Source: Kribbella pittospori
GTDB taxonomy: Bacteria; Actinomycetota; Actinomycetes; Propionibacteriales; Kribbellaceae
Direction: 5' to 3'
Length of the DNA stretch: 64,000 bases
Assembly: GCF_004331465.1 (NCBI RefSeq)
Contig: NZ_SJKB01000007.1
Coordinates: 1-64,000, forward strand
The notes beneath the pieces are model-generated. The model saw only the letters and a program-made list of their open reading frames with translations, did no database searches and was not told the DNA's origin. The translations under genes and the position numbers were made by a program. This document shows, piece after piece, positions 24,217 through 33,643 of the stretch (the first letter of the stretch is position 1; each line of letters begins with the position of its first letter).

Positions 24217-26273
24217 TGAAGTCGTCAGGGCTGCGGCGCCTCCTGACTCGCACCCTCTTTCTGACCGCGGCGATCCTGATCGCCGCCGCTGGTACGGCGA
24301 ATGCCCAGTCGGCGAGCCTGATGGCGAAGGTCGTGGTGATCGGCGTACCGGGACTGACCTGGAACGACGTGAAGGACTCGCCGGAGCTGACCGCGCTGGT
24401 GAACCAGTCCCACGTCGGCTCGATCACGGTGAAGACCGCCGGGCCACACACCTGCCCGGTGGACGGCTGGCTGACGATCAGCGCGGGCACACGGGCTTGG
24501 GGGAGCGTCGCCGACCAGCCGTGCGGCGACCTGCCCGCCGTGACGGACGGCAAGGTCGCAAGCTGGCAGACGTACGTCGACCGGCAGGCCGAGCACCACA
24601 CCGGTGCGCCCATCGGCCGGCTCGGTCAGACCGGATACCCGATCTGCGGGTTCGGTCCAGGCGCCGCGATCGCCTTGGCGCGGACTGACGGATCGGTGAC
24701 GAACTGGCAGCCGGAGTTCGATCAGGCCCGGTTGGCGAGCCCCGCGTGCGGTGACGCGATCGTCGACGCCGGGGCGCTGCCGATAGGCGAGGGGCGGGCA
24801 GAGGCCCGCAAGAAGGTTGCGGACCTGGTCGCCGATGCCCGAGCGGCCGGAGGGTGGGTTCTGCTCGTCGGTGTCAGCCAGGAGTTGGCCAACTCACACC
24901 AGGAGCCCCTGGTCGCCATGCAGCTCCCGCCGGACAACGGCCCGCGCTGGCTGACCAGCGACAGCACCCGGCGGCCCGGTCTGATCCAGCTGACCGACAT
25001 CACCGCGACGATCCTCAAGGGACGAACCGCCGCCGAGGTGGATCCCGCCGGGGCGGCGAAGGCCGGTCCGCTGGACGGGAACGAGATCCACTTCACCGGC
25101 CCTGTGCACACCAACGCCGAGGCGGTCATCGAGAATCGGCTGGACGCCAATCAGCGGTTCGAGCAGCCGCGGCCGGTTCTGGTCGCGGTCTCGGTGACGA
25201 TCCTGGCCGCGGAGCTGCTCGCGCTCGCCTGGTTCTGGTTCACCCGCAGCCCCCGCTCCCGGCGTACCTTCATCTTCACGCTGCTCACGCAGGGCGGGTT
25301 CTTCATCGCGGTCTTCCTGTCCACCGCGACCGTGTGGTGGCGCTGGCCGGCGCCCGGATTCTCCTTGTACTGCGTGGTTCTGGGGATCAGTGCGATCCTG
25401 GCGGCCGTGTCCCAGCTGGTCCTGAAACGGTATGCGTTCCTGGGGATCACGCTGGCGGCGTACCTGATCTTGCTGGTGGACGGCGTACTCGGGACGCCGC
25501 TGCAGTTCGGCAGCATGTTCACGGACGGGCCAGTGGTCGGTGGGCGATTCTACGGCTTCGGCAACTCGACGTTCGCGACGCTGGCGGTCGCTGCACTCGT
25601 CACGGCCGGGTGGGCCGCGCAGAAGCTGATCGACAAGAGCAGAGTGCAGGCCGCGCTCGCTGTGCTCGTCATCGGCGGCGCTGCGATCGTGGTGGACGGC
25701 AGACCGGGCTGGGGGACCGACTTCGGCGGCATCCTCGCACTGACACCGGCCGTGCTGCTGATGGCCTGGCTGACTTGGCGCGGCAGCATCTCACTGCGTG
25801 CACTGATCGGCGTGGGTGTTGCCGGCGTACTGGCGGTGTCGGCCGTCGCGTTCCTCGACTACCTGCGGCCGCCGGACCAGCGGAGTCACTTCGGTACGTT
25901 CGTGGCCCGGCTGCTGGACGGCGACGTCAGCGACGTACTGATCCGCAAGCTGGACATGGCGGTGCAGTTCTTCACCGGGCCGGCCGGCTGGGCCATGCTC
26001 GTCGGTGTGGTGCTGGCCATGCTTGCCACTGTGTTTCCGGACCGGGTGCCGTTCCCGGCGTACCGGACCTTCTACTCGAGTCTGCCGATGATCCGGCCGA
26101 CTCTGCTCGCCCTGTCGGCCTGCGGTCTGGTCGGCATGCTGCTGAACGACGCCGGGGTCACACTGCCCGCGATCATGACCGGGTTCAGCCTTCCACTGCT
26201 GGTGGCCCACCTGTTGGCTTCCGAGCAGCCCGCTACCGTTTCACCTGAGTCCCACCTAGTGCAGGAGTCCTGA
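24216..26273 (+). CDS. Multi-pass membrane protein with large extracytoplasmic domain, between purQ and purL
   Basis: 685 residues. A signal-like N-terminus (LFLTAAILIAAAGTANA) is followed by an extracytoplasmic domain to about residue 310. That domain begins KVVVIGVPGLTWNDV and includes GPHTCPVDGWLTISAGTR, then GLIQLTDITATIL, a layout resembling the alkaline-phosphatase/sulfatase superfamily but without a metal site I can verify. About ten hydrophobic helices follow (about 325-675), including VVGGRFYGFGNSTFA. The ATG overlaps the purQ stop by 1 base and the stop is 1 base before purL, so it is embedded in the purine operon by translational coupling. Known in related actinobacteria only as a conserved hypothetical, to my knowledge. 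Function unknown. Confidence 0.8.
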   Translation: MKSSGLRRLLTRTLFLTAAILIAAAGTANAQSASLMAKVVVIGVPGLTWNDVKDSPELTALVNQSHVGSITVKTAGPHTCPVDGWLTISAGTRAWGSVADQPCGDLPAVTDGKVASWQTYVDRQAEHHTGAPIGRLGQTGYPICGFGPGAAIALARTDGSVTNWQPEFDQARLASPACGDAIVDAGALPIGEGRAEARKKVADLVADARAAGGWVLLVGVSQELANSHQEPLVAMQLPPDNGPRWLTSDSTRRPGLIQLTDITATILKGRTAAEVDPAGAAKAGPLDGNEIHFTGPVHTNAEAVIENRLDANQRFEQPRPVLVAVSVTILAAELLALAWFWFTRSPRSRRTFIFTLLTQGGFFIAVFLSTATVWWRWPAPGFSLYCVVLGISAILAAVSQLVLKRYAFLGITLAAYLILLVDGVLGTPLQFGSMFTDGPVVGGRFYGFGNSTFATLAVAALVTAGWAAQKLIDKSRVQAALAVLVIGGAAIVVDGRPGWGTDFGGILALTPAVLLMAWLTWRGSISLRALIGVGVAGVLAVSAVAFLDYLRPPDQRSHFGTFVARLLDGDVSDVLIRKLDMAVQFFTGPAGWAMLVGVVLAMLATVFPDRVPFPAYRTFYSSLPMIRPTLLALSACGLVGMLLNDAGVTLPAIMTGFSLPLLVAHLLASEQPATVSPESHLVQES

Positions 26274-26274
26274 A

Positions 26275-28536
26275 GTGTCGACCGACACCGTTAGCAACGC
26301 CACCACCACCCCGGACGTCGAGCAGCCCTGGGCCGAGCTCGGTCTGAAGCCGGACGAGTACCAGCGGATCCGCGACATCCTGGAGCGGCGGCCGACCAGT
26401 TGCGAGCTGGCCATGTACTCGGTGATGTGGAGCGAGCACTGCTCGTACAAGTCGTCCAAGGTGCACCTGCGCAAGTTCGGCGACATCCCGCAGGAGACCC
26501 CGGCCGGGAAGATGCTGGCCGGGATCGGCGAGAACGCCGGCGTGATCGACATCGGCGAGGGGTACGCCGTCACGTTCAAGGTCGAGTCGCACAACCACCC
26601 GTCGTACGTCGAGCCGTACCAGGGCGCGGCGACCGGCGTCGGCGGCATCGTCCGCGACATCATCGCGATGGGCGCCCGTCCGGTCGCGGTGATGGACCCA
26701 CTGCGGTTCGGTCCGCTGGACGCCCCGGACACCAAGCGCGTGCTGCCGGGCATCGTGTCCGGCGTCGGCGGCTACGGGAACAGCCTCGGGTTGCCGAACA
26801 TCGGTGGCGAGGTCGTCTTCGACCCGACGTACCTGGGGAACCCGCTGGTGAACGCGCTGTGCATCGGTGTGATGCGGCACGAGGACCTGCACCTCGCGAA
26901 CGCGACCGGCGTCGGCAACCAGATGATCCTGTACGGCGCCAAGACGGGCGGCGACGGCATCGGCGGAGTGTCGGTACTGGCGTCGGAGACCTTCGCCGAA
27001 GGCGGTCCGACCAAGCGGCCGGCGGTCCAGGTCGGTGACCCGTTCATGGAGAAGCTGCTGATCGAGTGCACGCTCGAGCTCTTCGCCGCGAAGGTTGTCG
27101 AGGGCATCCAGGACCTCGGCGGCGGCGGACTGTCCTGTGCGACCTCGGAGCTGGCCAGCGCCGGCGACGGTGGCATGCGGGTGTCGCTGGACAAGGTGCC
27201 GCTGCGCGATGCCTCGCTGTCGCCCGAAGAGATCCTGATGAGCGAGTCGCAGGAACGGATGATGGCCTGCGTCACCCCGGAGAACGTCGAGGCGTTCCTG
27301 AAGATCTGCGCCAAGTGGGACGTCCAGGCCGATGTGATCGGTGAGGTGACGGACACCGGGCGGCTGGAGATCGACTGGCACGGCGAGCGCGTCGTCGACG
27401 TCCTGCCGGAGACCGTCGCTCACGAGGGCCCGGTCTACAACCGCCCGTACGCGCGGCCGGACTGGCAGGACGACCTGCAGGCCGACGGCGCCGAGAAGTT
27501 GCCGCGCGCAACCACTGGCGCGGAGCTGCGGGACACACTGCTGAAGCTGGTTGCCTCGCCCAACCTGTGCGACAAGTCCTGGGTCACGGACCAGTACGAC
27601 CGGTACGTGCTGGGCAACTCGGTGCTCTCGCAGCCCGAGGACAGCGGGATGATCCGGGTCGACGAGACCAGCGGCCTCGGCGTCGCGGTCTCGACCGACT
27701 GCAACGGGCGGTTCGCCAAGCTCGACCCGTACACCGGTGCGAAGCTCGCGCTCGCCGAGTCCTACCGGAATGTGGCCACCACGGGTGCCCGGCCGGCCGC
27801 GGTGACGGACTGCCTGAACTTCGGTTCGCCGGAGGACTCAGGTGTGATGTGGCAGTTCACCGAGGCCATCCGCGGTCTGGTCGACGGCTGCATCGAGCTG
27901 GGCATCCCGGTCACCGGCGGCAACGTGTCGTTCTACAACCAGACCGGTGAGACCCCGATCCTGCCGACGCCGGTGGTCGGCGTCCTCGGTGTCATCGACG
28001 ACGTCACCCGTCGTACGCCGATCGGCTTCACGGCCGAGATGGAGGGCCACCAGCTGTACCTGCTCGGTGAGACCGAGGAGGAGTTGTCGGGGTCGGAGTG
28101 GGCGCACGTCGTCCACGGCCACCTCGGCGGGCGGCCGCCGGCGGTCGACCTCGAGGCCGAGAAGCAGTTGGCGGACATCCTGATCAACGCGTCCCGCGAC
28201 GGCCTGATCGACGCGGCGCACGACGTCAGCGACGGCGGTGTCGCGCAGACGCTGGTCGAGTCGGCGCTCCGCGGTGACGTGGGTGCCCGGGTCTGGGCGC
28301 CGGACGGACTGGACCCGTTCCTGTTCCTGTTCGCGGAGTCGGCCGGCCGAGCGGTCGTCGCCGTACCGCGCACCGAAGAGGTGCGGTTCACCGACATGTG
28401 CACCGCGCGTCGCTTCCCGCACGCGAAGATCGGCGTCATCACCGGGGACGCCCTGGACGTGCAGGACCAGTTCGAGCTCCCGCTGACCGAGCTCCGCGCC
28501 GCCTGGACCCAAACGCTCCCGGCTGCGCTCAGCTGA
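26275..28536 (+). CDS. purL: FGAM synthetase subunit PurL
   Basis: 753 residues, the length of the small (three-subunit type) PurL. It converts FGAR to FGAM with ATP and ammonia from PurQ. Conserved parts: MWSEHCSYKSSK near residue 50, the VESHNHPSYVEPYQGAATG nucleotide region, GGGGLSCATSELA, and VTGGNVSFYNQT. GTG 26275 lies 1 nt after the preceding membrane-protein stop. It ends the purS-purQ-unknown-purL operon. Confidence 0.97.
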   Translation: MSTDTVSNATTTPDVEQPWAELGLKPDEYQRIRDILERRPTSCELAMYSVMWSEHCSYKSSKVHLRKFGDIPQETPAGKMLAGIGENAGVIDIGEGYAVTFKVESHNHPSYVEPYQGAATGVGGIVRDIIAMGARPVAVMDPLRFGPLDAPDTKRVLPGIVSGVGGYGNSLGLPNIGGEVVFDPTYLGNPLVNALCIGVMRHEDLHLANATGVGNQMILYGAKTGGDGIGGVSVLASETFAEGGPTKRPAVQVGDPFMEKLLIECTLELFAAKVVEGIQDLGGGGLSCATSELASAGDGGMRVSLDKVPLRDASLSPEEILMSESQERMMACVTPENVEAFLKICAKWDVQADVIGEVTDTGRLEIDWHGERVVDVLPETVAHEGPVYNRPYARPDWQDDLQADGAEKLPRATTGAELRDTLLKLVASPNLCDKSWVTDQYDRYVLGNSVLSQPEDSGMIRVDETSGLGVAVSTDCNGRFAKLDPYTGAKLALAESYRNVATTGARPAAVTDCLNFGSPEDSGVMWQFTEAIRGLVDGCIELGIPVTGGNVSFYNQTGETPILPTPVVGVLGVIDDVTRRTPIGFTAEMEGHQLYLLGETEEELSGSEWAHVVHGHLGGRPPAVDLEAEKQLADILINASRDGLIDAAHDVSDGGVAQTLVESALRGDVGARVWAPDGLDPFLFLFAESAGRAVVAVPRTEEVRFTDMCTARRFPHAKIGVITGDALDVQDQFELPLTELRAAWTQTLPAALS

Positions 28537-28606
28537 CCAAACGCTCGCGGACCCGGCCGCTGCCCGGTCGTCTGGCACACTCGAATGGACGAGTGAGGTG
28601 AGGCGG

Positions 28607-29098
28607 ATGGTGGAGCGGCGGCCGGCGAAGCCGTCTGTGGGCGACCTGATCGGGTTGGCCTCGGCGGCCGGGCAGGAGGCCCGGGTCGCAGCGGCCCGGC
28701 GGCGGGTGGCGAACATCCGGCTCACCGACGAGGAGCGCCGGATCTGTACCGACGACCTGGCCGAGGCATTCGCTGTCGGGCGGCTGGACGAGGACGAGTT
28801 GCACCGGCGGGTGGATCGGCTGAACCAGGCCGTCACGCACGGCGAACTGCAGCCGGTCTTCGCCGGGCTGCCGGCGCCGTCGTTGTACCAGCTCGAGCCG
28901 CGCAAGACGGGCCGGTGGCGCTGGGCAGCTTTCGTGGGAGCGGTGTGGTTGGCCCTGCCGTTCTTCCTGCTCGGACTGGTCTTCCTGGTCTTCGGTCGCG
29001 AGATCGCCGCCGCGATCTTCGGCCTGCCCGCGATCCTCTGGACCCTCGTCGCCTACCGCTGGGCGGCCGGCAAGACGAAACGCTCCCGCCGGTCCTGA
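28607..29098 (+). CDS. DUF1707-domain membrane protein
   Basis: About 163 residues. The N-terminal half contains the DUF1707 motif (DEERRICTDDLAEAFAVGRLDEDELHRRVD), a short helical module common in actinobacterial membrane proteins. Two hydrophobic helices follow (WAAFVGAVWLALPFFLLGLVF and AAIFGLPAILWTLVAY), then a basic tail. ATG 28607 is preferred for the GAGGTGAGG just upstream; GTG 28598 is also possible. Its stop codon lies inside the loop of a strong hairpin shared with the convergent gene. Role unknown. Confidence 0.8.
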   Translation: MVERRPAKPSVGDLIGLASAAGQEARVAAARRRVANIRLTDEERRICTDDLAEAFAVGRLDEDELHRRVDRLNQAVTHGELQPVFAGLPAPSLYQLEPRKTGRWRWAAFVGAVWLALPFFLLGLVFLVFGREIAAAIFGLPAILWTLVAYRWAAGKTKRSRRS

Positions 29099-29112
29099 GA
29101 CCGACGGGAGCG
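29081..29112. terminator. Bidirectional hairpin terminator between convergent genes
   Basis: CGCTCCCGCCGGTC pairs with GACCGACGGGAGCG (one C-A mismatch) around the loop CTGA. The loop contains part of the stop codon of the DUF1707 gene, and the hairpin ends 11 nt from the stop of the convergent minus-strand gene, so it can end both transcripts. Confidence 0.8.
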
Positions 29113-29123
29113 CTCCAGCGGAG

Positions 29124-29957
29124 CTACTTGGCTGGATCCGGATCGACGTACAGGCTGACCTTGCCCGGATGCCTTGTCGCGGAGCCGTACACATACCAGT
29201 TGTCGGGAACCGAGTCCTTGGTGTCGTACTTCGGGCCTGATCCGACCAGGTAGCCCTCGACCTGTACGCCGCGAGCCTCGATCAGCGGCAGGACCTGCGC
29301 GACCGTCTTGTCATCGAGGACCAGACCGGCCAGCAACTCACCCTTGTCGGTCGCCGACGACGACGAGTGCTTGTACATCTCGCCCGGCTTGGCCTTCCGG
29401 CCGAACTGGATCTCGGTGCTGCCGTCGTAGTTCTTCGGGAGCTCCAGACCCTCCTGGCAGCCCGGATCGGAGGCGTTCAGCGTGCCGTTGCACAGCTCGC
29501 CCGGTGCGAGCCGATGGAGTTGGTCCATCTCCCGCTGACTCCCGCTGCTGAAGCTGACCATCGTGCCGACGAACGGCGGGCTGACCGGGACGGACTTGAC
29601 CTTGATGTCGAGGCCCATCTTCTTGAACTCGGCGTTGTACCGCTTCGGGTCGGCGTTCGGATCGACCACGCGGACGATCAGCTTGTCGCCGCGCTCGGTG
29701 AACGAGAGTGCCTGCGGCTGGTCCTGAGCGGGCTGGTTCACGAGGGTGGCCGCGACCACTCCGGCGATCAGCAGGCTGCACGCGGCCGCCAGGAGCACGC
29801 GGGGTCGCACCGAGCGGCGGCGGCTGTCCAGGCTGACCACACGCTCGTAAGGCTCGTTGGTGATGTTGGCCGACAGCTCGGACCAGGCCGCGTCGGTGAT
29901 CTCATGGTCGGGGCGGGCCAGGCCGCGGACCGCCGCGTCGATGTCAGGCGTCTTCAT
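29124..29957 (-). CDS. Single-pass membrane protein with extracytoplasmic domain
   Basis: 277 residues: about 52 cytosolic residues including an acidic/helical stretch (ARPDHEITDAAWSELSANI), one transmembrane helix (about 53-73) and an extracytoplasmic domain with a Cys pair (LCNGTLNASDPGCQ). The layout resembles anti-sigma-like or lipoprotein-like proteins of actinobacteria, but no sigma gene is adjacent and no zinc-binding motif is seen. It is the only gene on this strand here, converging on the DUF1707 gene. Function unknown. Confidence 0.75.
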   Translation of the reverse strand: MKTPDIDAAVRGLARPDHEITDAAWSELSANITNEPYERVVSLDSRRRSVRPRVLLAAACSLLIAGVVAATLVNQPAQDQPQALSFTERGDKLIVRVVDPNADPKRYNAEFKKMGLDIKVKSVPVSPPFVGTMVSFSSGSQREMDQLHRLAPGELCNGTLNASDPGCQEGLELPKNYDGSTEIQFGRKAKPGEMYKHSSSSATDKGELLAGLVLDDKTVAQVLPLIEARGVQVEGYLVGSGPKYDTKDSVPDNWYVYGSATRHPGKVSLYVDPDPAK

Positions 29958-30089
29958 GTGAGGTCTCTTCCGTCAGGGCGACCAGCTTCCGGTTCGCCAG
30001 CCCACGGCTCCCTCGCTCACCGGCCCTGCCCAGGCCTTGATCGGTGTCTGCGTCATACCCGGTAGATGTCCGGCAACGGTCCGACCCAT

Positions 30090-30119
30090 TTCACCGCACG
30101 GGTGTTGCGGAACTAGCCT
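30090..30119 (+). promoter_or_regulatory. Promoter of the GNAT-cupin pair
   Basis: TTCACC (30090-30095), 18 nt, then TAGCCT (30114-30119), which ends 7 nt before the GTG start at 30127. This fits a sigma-70-type promoter giving a leaderless mRNA. Confidence 0.55.
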
Positions 30120-30126
30120 GTGGGGC

Positions 30127-30684
30127 GTGGAGGCTGTGTTGCGGGTCGCGGTGCGGGCGGACGGGCCTGCTGTGGCCGAATTGGCGCGCTCATCGGTGCG
30201 GGAGCTGTTCCCGGCGTACTACGACTCTGCTCAGACGGCCAGCGCCGCGGAGCACATCACTACGCTGGACACCGCGTTGATCGACGACGGCACCTACTAC
30301 GTGCACGAGGCCGGCGGGGAGATCGTCGCGTGCGGTGGCTGGAGCCGTCGGAACAAGCTCTTCAACGCCAGTACGGCGGGAGCCGATGCGCGACTGCTGG
30401 ACCCGGCGACCGAGCCGGCCAGGATCCGGGCGATGTTCGTCCGCAGCGACTGGACCCGCCGGGGTCTGGGCCGGGCGATCCTGGACGCCTGCACCGATGC
30501 CGCCCGGGCCGAGGGCTTCACGCAACTGGCGCTGATGGCGACGCTGCCCGGCGTACCGCTCTACAAGGCTTTCGGATTCACCGAGGTGGAATCCGCCGAA
30601 CTCCCCATGCCCGACGGCGTCGTACTCGATGCAGTCGCGATGGAACGCCCAGTCGACCTGCTCGTGAAGGAGAAGCCCGTATGA
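30127..30684 (+). CDS. GNAT-family N-acetyltransferase
   Basis: 185 residues. The acetyl-CoA-binding core is visible as IRAMFVRSDWTRRGLGRAIL (motif A, with the R-x-x-G-x-G/A variant RRGLGR), followed by LMATLPGVPLYKAFGFTEVE. It transfers an acetyl group to an unknown amine. GTG 30127 is supported by a -10 box 7 nt upstream. Its stop overlaps the cupin start (ATGA), so the two proteins are made together. Confidence 0.88.
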   Translation: MEAVLRVAVRADGPAVAELARSSVRELFPAYYDSAQTASAAEHITTLDTALIDDGTYYVHEAGGEIVACGGWSRRNKLFNASTAGADARLLDPATEPARIRAMFVRSDWTRRGLGRAILDACTDAARAEGFTQLALMATLPGVPLYKAFGFTEVESAELPMPDGVVLDAVAMERPVDLLVKEKPV

Positions 30685-31337
30685 CCGCAGGCACCACCGT
30701 CGCTGCACCCAACGGCACCGAGGTCGTCCTCGGTGAGATCGGTACGCGCGTCCTGCTGAAGAACTCCCGGGTCCGCGTCTGGGAGGTCTCGCTCGCGCCG
30801 GGCGAGGCGCAGGGCTGGCACCTGCACCACAACCCGTACGTCGTGCTGTGCCTGTCGACGTCGCCGTGTCACATGGACTGGCTCGACGGCAGCCCGGCGC
30901 GGCAGCTCAACGAGAGCGTCGGTGGCTCGGTCTACCGACCGGTGTCGCCGGTTCACATGCTCACGAACGACGGCGAAACGCCGTACCTGAACCGGCTCAT
31001 CGAGGTCCTCGACCTTGGTGAGGATGCCTCGGGCGATCCGTACTTCCTGGTCGCCGGCGTGCCCGCGGAGGCGGGGTTCGAGCAGGTGGGCGAGGTCCCG
31101 GCGAAGGTGGTCGTGGACGAGGACGACGTCCGCGTGCAGCACGTCACGCCTGACGCGGGGGAGTCCTACACCTGGCACACCGGCGCGTACCCGGCGCTCG
31201 TGGTCGACCTCGATCTGGAGCACCCGGACGTCACGTACCTCGAGCCCGGCGAGTCCTACACACTGCCCGCCAAGCCGATCCGCACGTCCGGATTCAACCT
31301 GGTCGAGCTGCGGTACTACAGCAAGTCACGCACCTGA
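30681..31337 (+). CDS. Two-domain cupin protein
   Basis: 218 residues with two cupin-like halves. The first has WEVSLAPGEAQGWHLHHNPYVVLCL (residues about 34-58), with the paired histidines expected for a metal-binding cupin; the second has DAGESYTWHTGAYPALVVDLD. The class ranges from isomerases to oxygenases, so the reaction is open. AAGGAG lies 9 nt before the ATG at 30681. Coupled to the GNAT gene; the 3' end overlaps the convergent dhaM gene by 22 bp. Confidence 0.8.
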   Translation: MTAGTTVAAPNGTEVVLGEIGTRVLLKNSRVRVWEVSLAPGEAQGWHLHHNPYVVLCLSTSPCHMDWLDGSPARQLNESVGGSVYRPVSPVHMLTNDGETPYLNRLIEVLDLGEDASGDPYFLVAGVPAEAGFEQVGEVPAKVVVDEDDVRVQHVTPDAGESYTWHTGAYPALVVDLDLEHPDVTYLEPGESYTLPAKPIRTSGFNLVELRYYSKSRT

Positions 31338-33643
31338 GCGGCATCCCGAGCGGCCAGCACGGCAGCAGTGTCGATCTGACCGAGATCCGCGTGCCGTAGA
31401 CGTTCCTTGACCAGAGGGACCTGCGGACCGACCGCACTGAGCTCGTCCACACCAAGGGCAGCAAGCAGTACGGCGGCCTGCGGATCGCTGGCGAGGTCAC
31501 CGCAGACAGCTACACGTACTCCGGCTCGCCTGACCACGTGGTCGATCAGCTGCAGTACGGCGGGGTCCAGGCCATCGGCCAGTGGTGCGACCGCGGTGTT
31601 GGTGCGGTCGGCGGCGGTCGTGTACTGCGTGAGGTCGTTGGTGCCGATGCTGACGAAGTCCAGACCGGCCGCGAGAGTGTCGATCCGGAGCGCGGCGGCC
31701 GGGACCTCGACCATGATGCCGACCTCCAAACCATTGGGCTTCGGCCCGAGTTCCTCCAGCGCCCACGCGACCTCGTCGGCGGTCGTGACCATCGGGAACA
31801 TCACGTGTACCGGTGTCTCGGCCGCGACTCGGCGTACGGCTTCGAGCTGATCCCGCAGCAGTTCAGGACGGCGGCGGAAGACGCGGAGGCCACGCTCACC
31901 CAGGAACGGGTTCGCCTCCTGTTCCTGCGGCAGGAACGGCAGCGGCTTGTCGCCGCCGATGTCCCAGGTCCGGATGGTGATCGGCTTCCCCTGCAGGGCT
32001 TCGGCGATCGCACGGAACTGCTCGGCCTGCTCGTCGACGGTCGGCGCCGTACGCCGATCGCCGAACAGGACCTCGGTCCGCACCAGCCCGGAGCCGTCCG
32101 CTCCGCGTGCCTCTACGGCGTCCTGCACCGACCCGACGTTCACCAGTACGGCGATCGTTCTGCCGTCCACGGTCGTCGCCGGCAGCCCGGCTTGCTCGAT
32201 GGCCCGCTCCAACTCGCCACGCCGCTCCACGATCGTGCTCCGGTAGGCGTCCTCGTCCGGTCCGACCTCGAAGACTCCCGTGCGCGCGTCGAATGCGACC
32301 GTCGCCCCGGCTCGGACGTCGACCTCCCCGATTCCGGTGATCAACGGGATCCCCCGTGAGCGCGCGACGATGACGCCGTGCCCGGTGGTCCCGGCCGCTC
32401 GGACCGCGACGCCGGCGATCCGAGCGGCGTCGAGGGTGGCAGCTGTCGCCGCATCCAGCTCAGGTACAACGAGGACCCCGTCGGCCGGTGTTTCGTCGAC
32501 GGTCGCTCCCGTCAGAGCCTGCAGTACCCGATCCCGGACGGCTCGGACGTCTTGGGCGCGTTCCCGCTGATAGGCGTCATCCAGCCCTTCGAACGTCTTC
32601 GCCAGGTCGTCGTAGGTCTGCTTCCACGCGACGGGTGCCGGCGTACCTGCGGCGATCGCGGCACGAATCTCGTCCAGCGGCTTGCGGTCCTTCAGCAACG
32701 CGAGATGCGCCTCGAAGATCCCACCGTGTTCCGGACTCGCATCCCGAAGCAGCCGCAACTCCCCAGCAACAGTCGCGATCGCACCATCGAGCCGCTCCGC
32801 TTCGTCGTCATCGGCAACGTAGTCGCTCAGGTCAACGCTCGCCCCAGCGATCACCGCCGGACCGATCGCGACATCCAACCCGGAGCCGCCTTCTCCCGAT
32901 CCTGTCTGGGCGGCGACCGTCACCGGCTCATCGCCGAAGTTCTCGGCGGCCAGTTCGCCGATCGCCGCCAGCGCCTCGGCCGCTTGCCGACCGCTCGCAC
33001 CGACTCGCAACCTGTGGCCCTGCTGGGCATTCAGGGTCGCGACCATACTCAGACTGCCCGCGTCGATCGGCCCTCGCCCGGTGTCCAGATCGGTCAGCGT
33101 CACCACAGCATCGAACGAGTTCACCAGCCCGACCAGCCGAGCCGCGGGCCGGGCGTGCAACCCATGCTCGTTGCCCACAACAACTTCCACAGTCTGATCA
33201 GCGTCCGCCACAGCAGCTGTCTCAGCGACCTCGCCTCCGCCAAGATGATCCTGCTTGCCGAGCAGACCGCGCTCGGCTTCGGCCGCGACCGCGTCGAGCG
33301 GGGCGCCGGTGGACGCGGTGACGACCGCCGCCACCAGTCCCTCGACGAGCGGCGCACTCGTCAGTCTCACGTGCGAAGCGACGTCCGGATCGACGAACTC
33401 CAGCGCCATTTCAGCGCTCAGCACCGCGCTGCCCAGATCGAGCAGCACGAGTACGCCGTCCGCGCTGTCGGCCGTCGTGATCGCCTCGGAGACCGCCATC
33501 GCGTCCGTACCGAACGTCGTCGCGTCCAGCCCGGCCGCGATCGCGATCACCGGACGGTTGTCGGCGGCAACCATTTCCGCAGCGAGCCCGACCGCCGCGG
33601 TCGCCAGCGCGTGGCTGTGCGACACGACCACGATCCCGATCAT
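31316..33643 (-). CDS. dhaM: Dihydroxyacetone kinase phosphotransferase: EIIA-HPr-full-length Enzyme I fusion
   Basis: 775 residues in three modules. Residues 1 to about 130: mannose-class EIIA (DhaM proper) with phospho-accepting His9 in VVVSHSHALA. About 150-240: HPr with His163 in EHGLHARPAA. About 255-775: Enzyme I with phospho-His422 in AGTTGHGVIVARSRGIPL and the PEP-binding domain (IMVEVPAAALRID, FVSIGTNDLTQYT, VCGDLASDP). E. coli DhaM carries only a truncated EI, so this version should take phosphate from PEP by itself, pass it EI to HPr to EIIA, and recharge the ADP bound to DhaL. The ATG overlaps dhaL by 4 nt. Confidence 0.93.
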   Translation of the reverse strand: MIGIVVVSHSHALATAAVGLAAEMVAADNRPVIAIAAGLDATTFGTDAMAVSEAITTADSADGVLVLLDLGSAVLSAEMALEFVDPDVASHVRLTSAPLVEGLVAAVVTASTGAPLDAVAAEAERGLLGKQDHLGGGEVAETAAVADADQTVEVVVGNEHGLHARPAARLVGLVNSFDAVVTLTDLDTGRGPIDAGSLSMVATLNAQQGHRLRVGASGRQAAEALAAIGELAAENFGDEPVTVAAQTGSGEGGSGLDVAIGPAVIAGASVDLSDYVADDDEAERLDGAIATVAGELRLLRDASPEHGGIFEAHLALLKDRKPLDEIRAAIAAGTPAPVAWKQTYDDLAKTFEGLDDAYQRERAQDVRAVRDRVLQALTGATVDETPADGVLVVPELDAATAATLDAARIAGVAVRAAGTTGHGVIVARSRGIPLITGIGEVDVRAGATVAFDARTGVFEVGPDEDAYRSTIVERRGELERAIEQAGLPATTVDGRTIAVLVNVGSVQDAVEARGADGSGLVRTEVLFGDRRTAPTVDEQAEQFRAIAEALQGKPITIRTWDIGGDKPLPFLPQEQEANPFLGERGLRVFRRRPELLRDQLEAVRRVAAETPVHVMFPMVTTADEVAWALEELGPKPNGLEVGIMVEVPAAALRIDTLAAGLDFVSIGTNDLTQYTTAADRTNTAVAPLADGLDPAVLQLIDHVVRRAGVRVAVCGDLASDPQAAVLLAALGVDELSAVGPQVPLVKERLRHADLGQIDTAAVLAARDAAQVRDLL

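Noticed and set aside
29124..29957. Zinc-type anti-sigma factor
   Set aside because: Topology fits, but there is no HxxxCxxC motif and no adjacent sigma gene; kept as unknown membrane protein.
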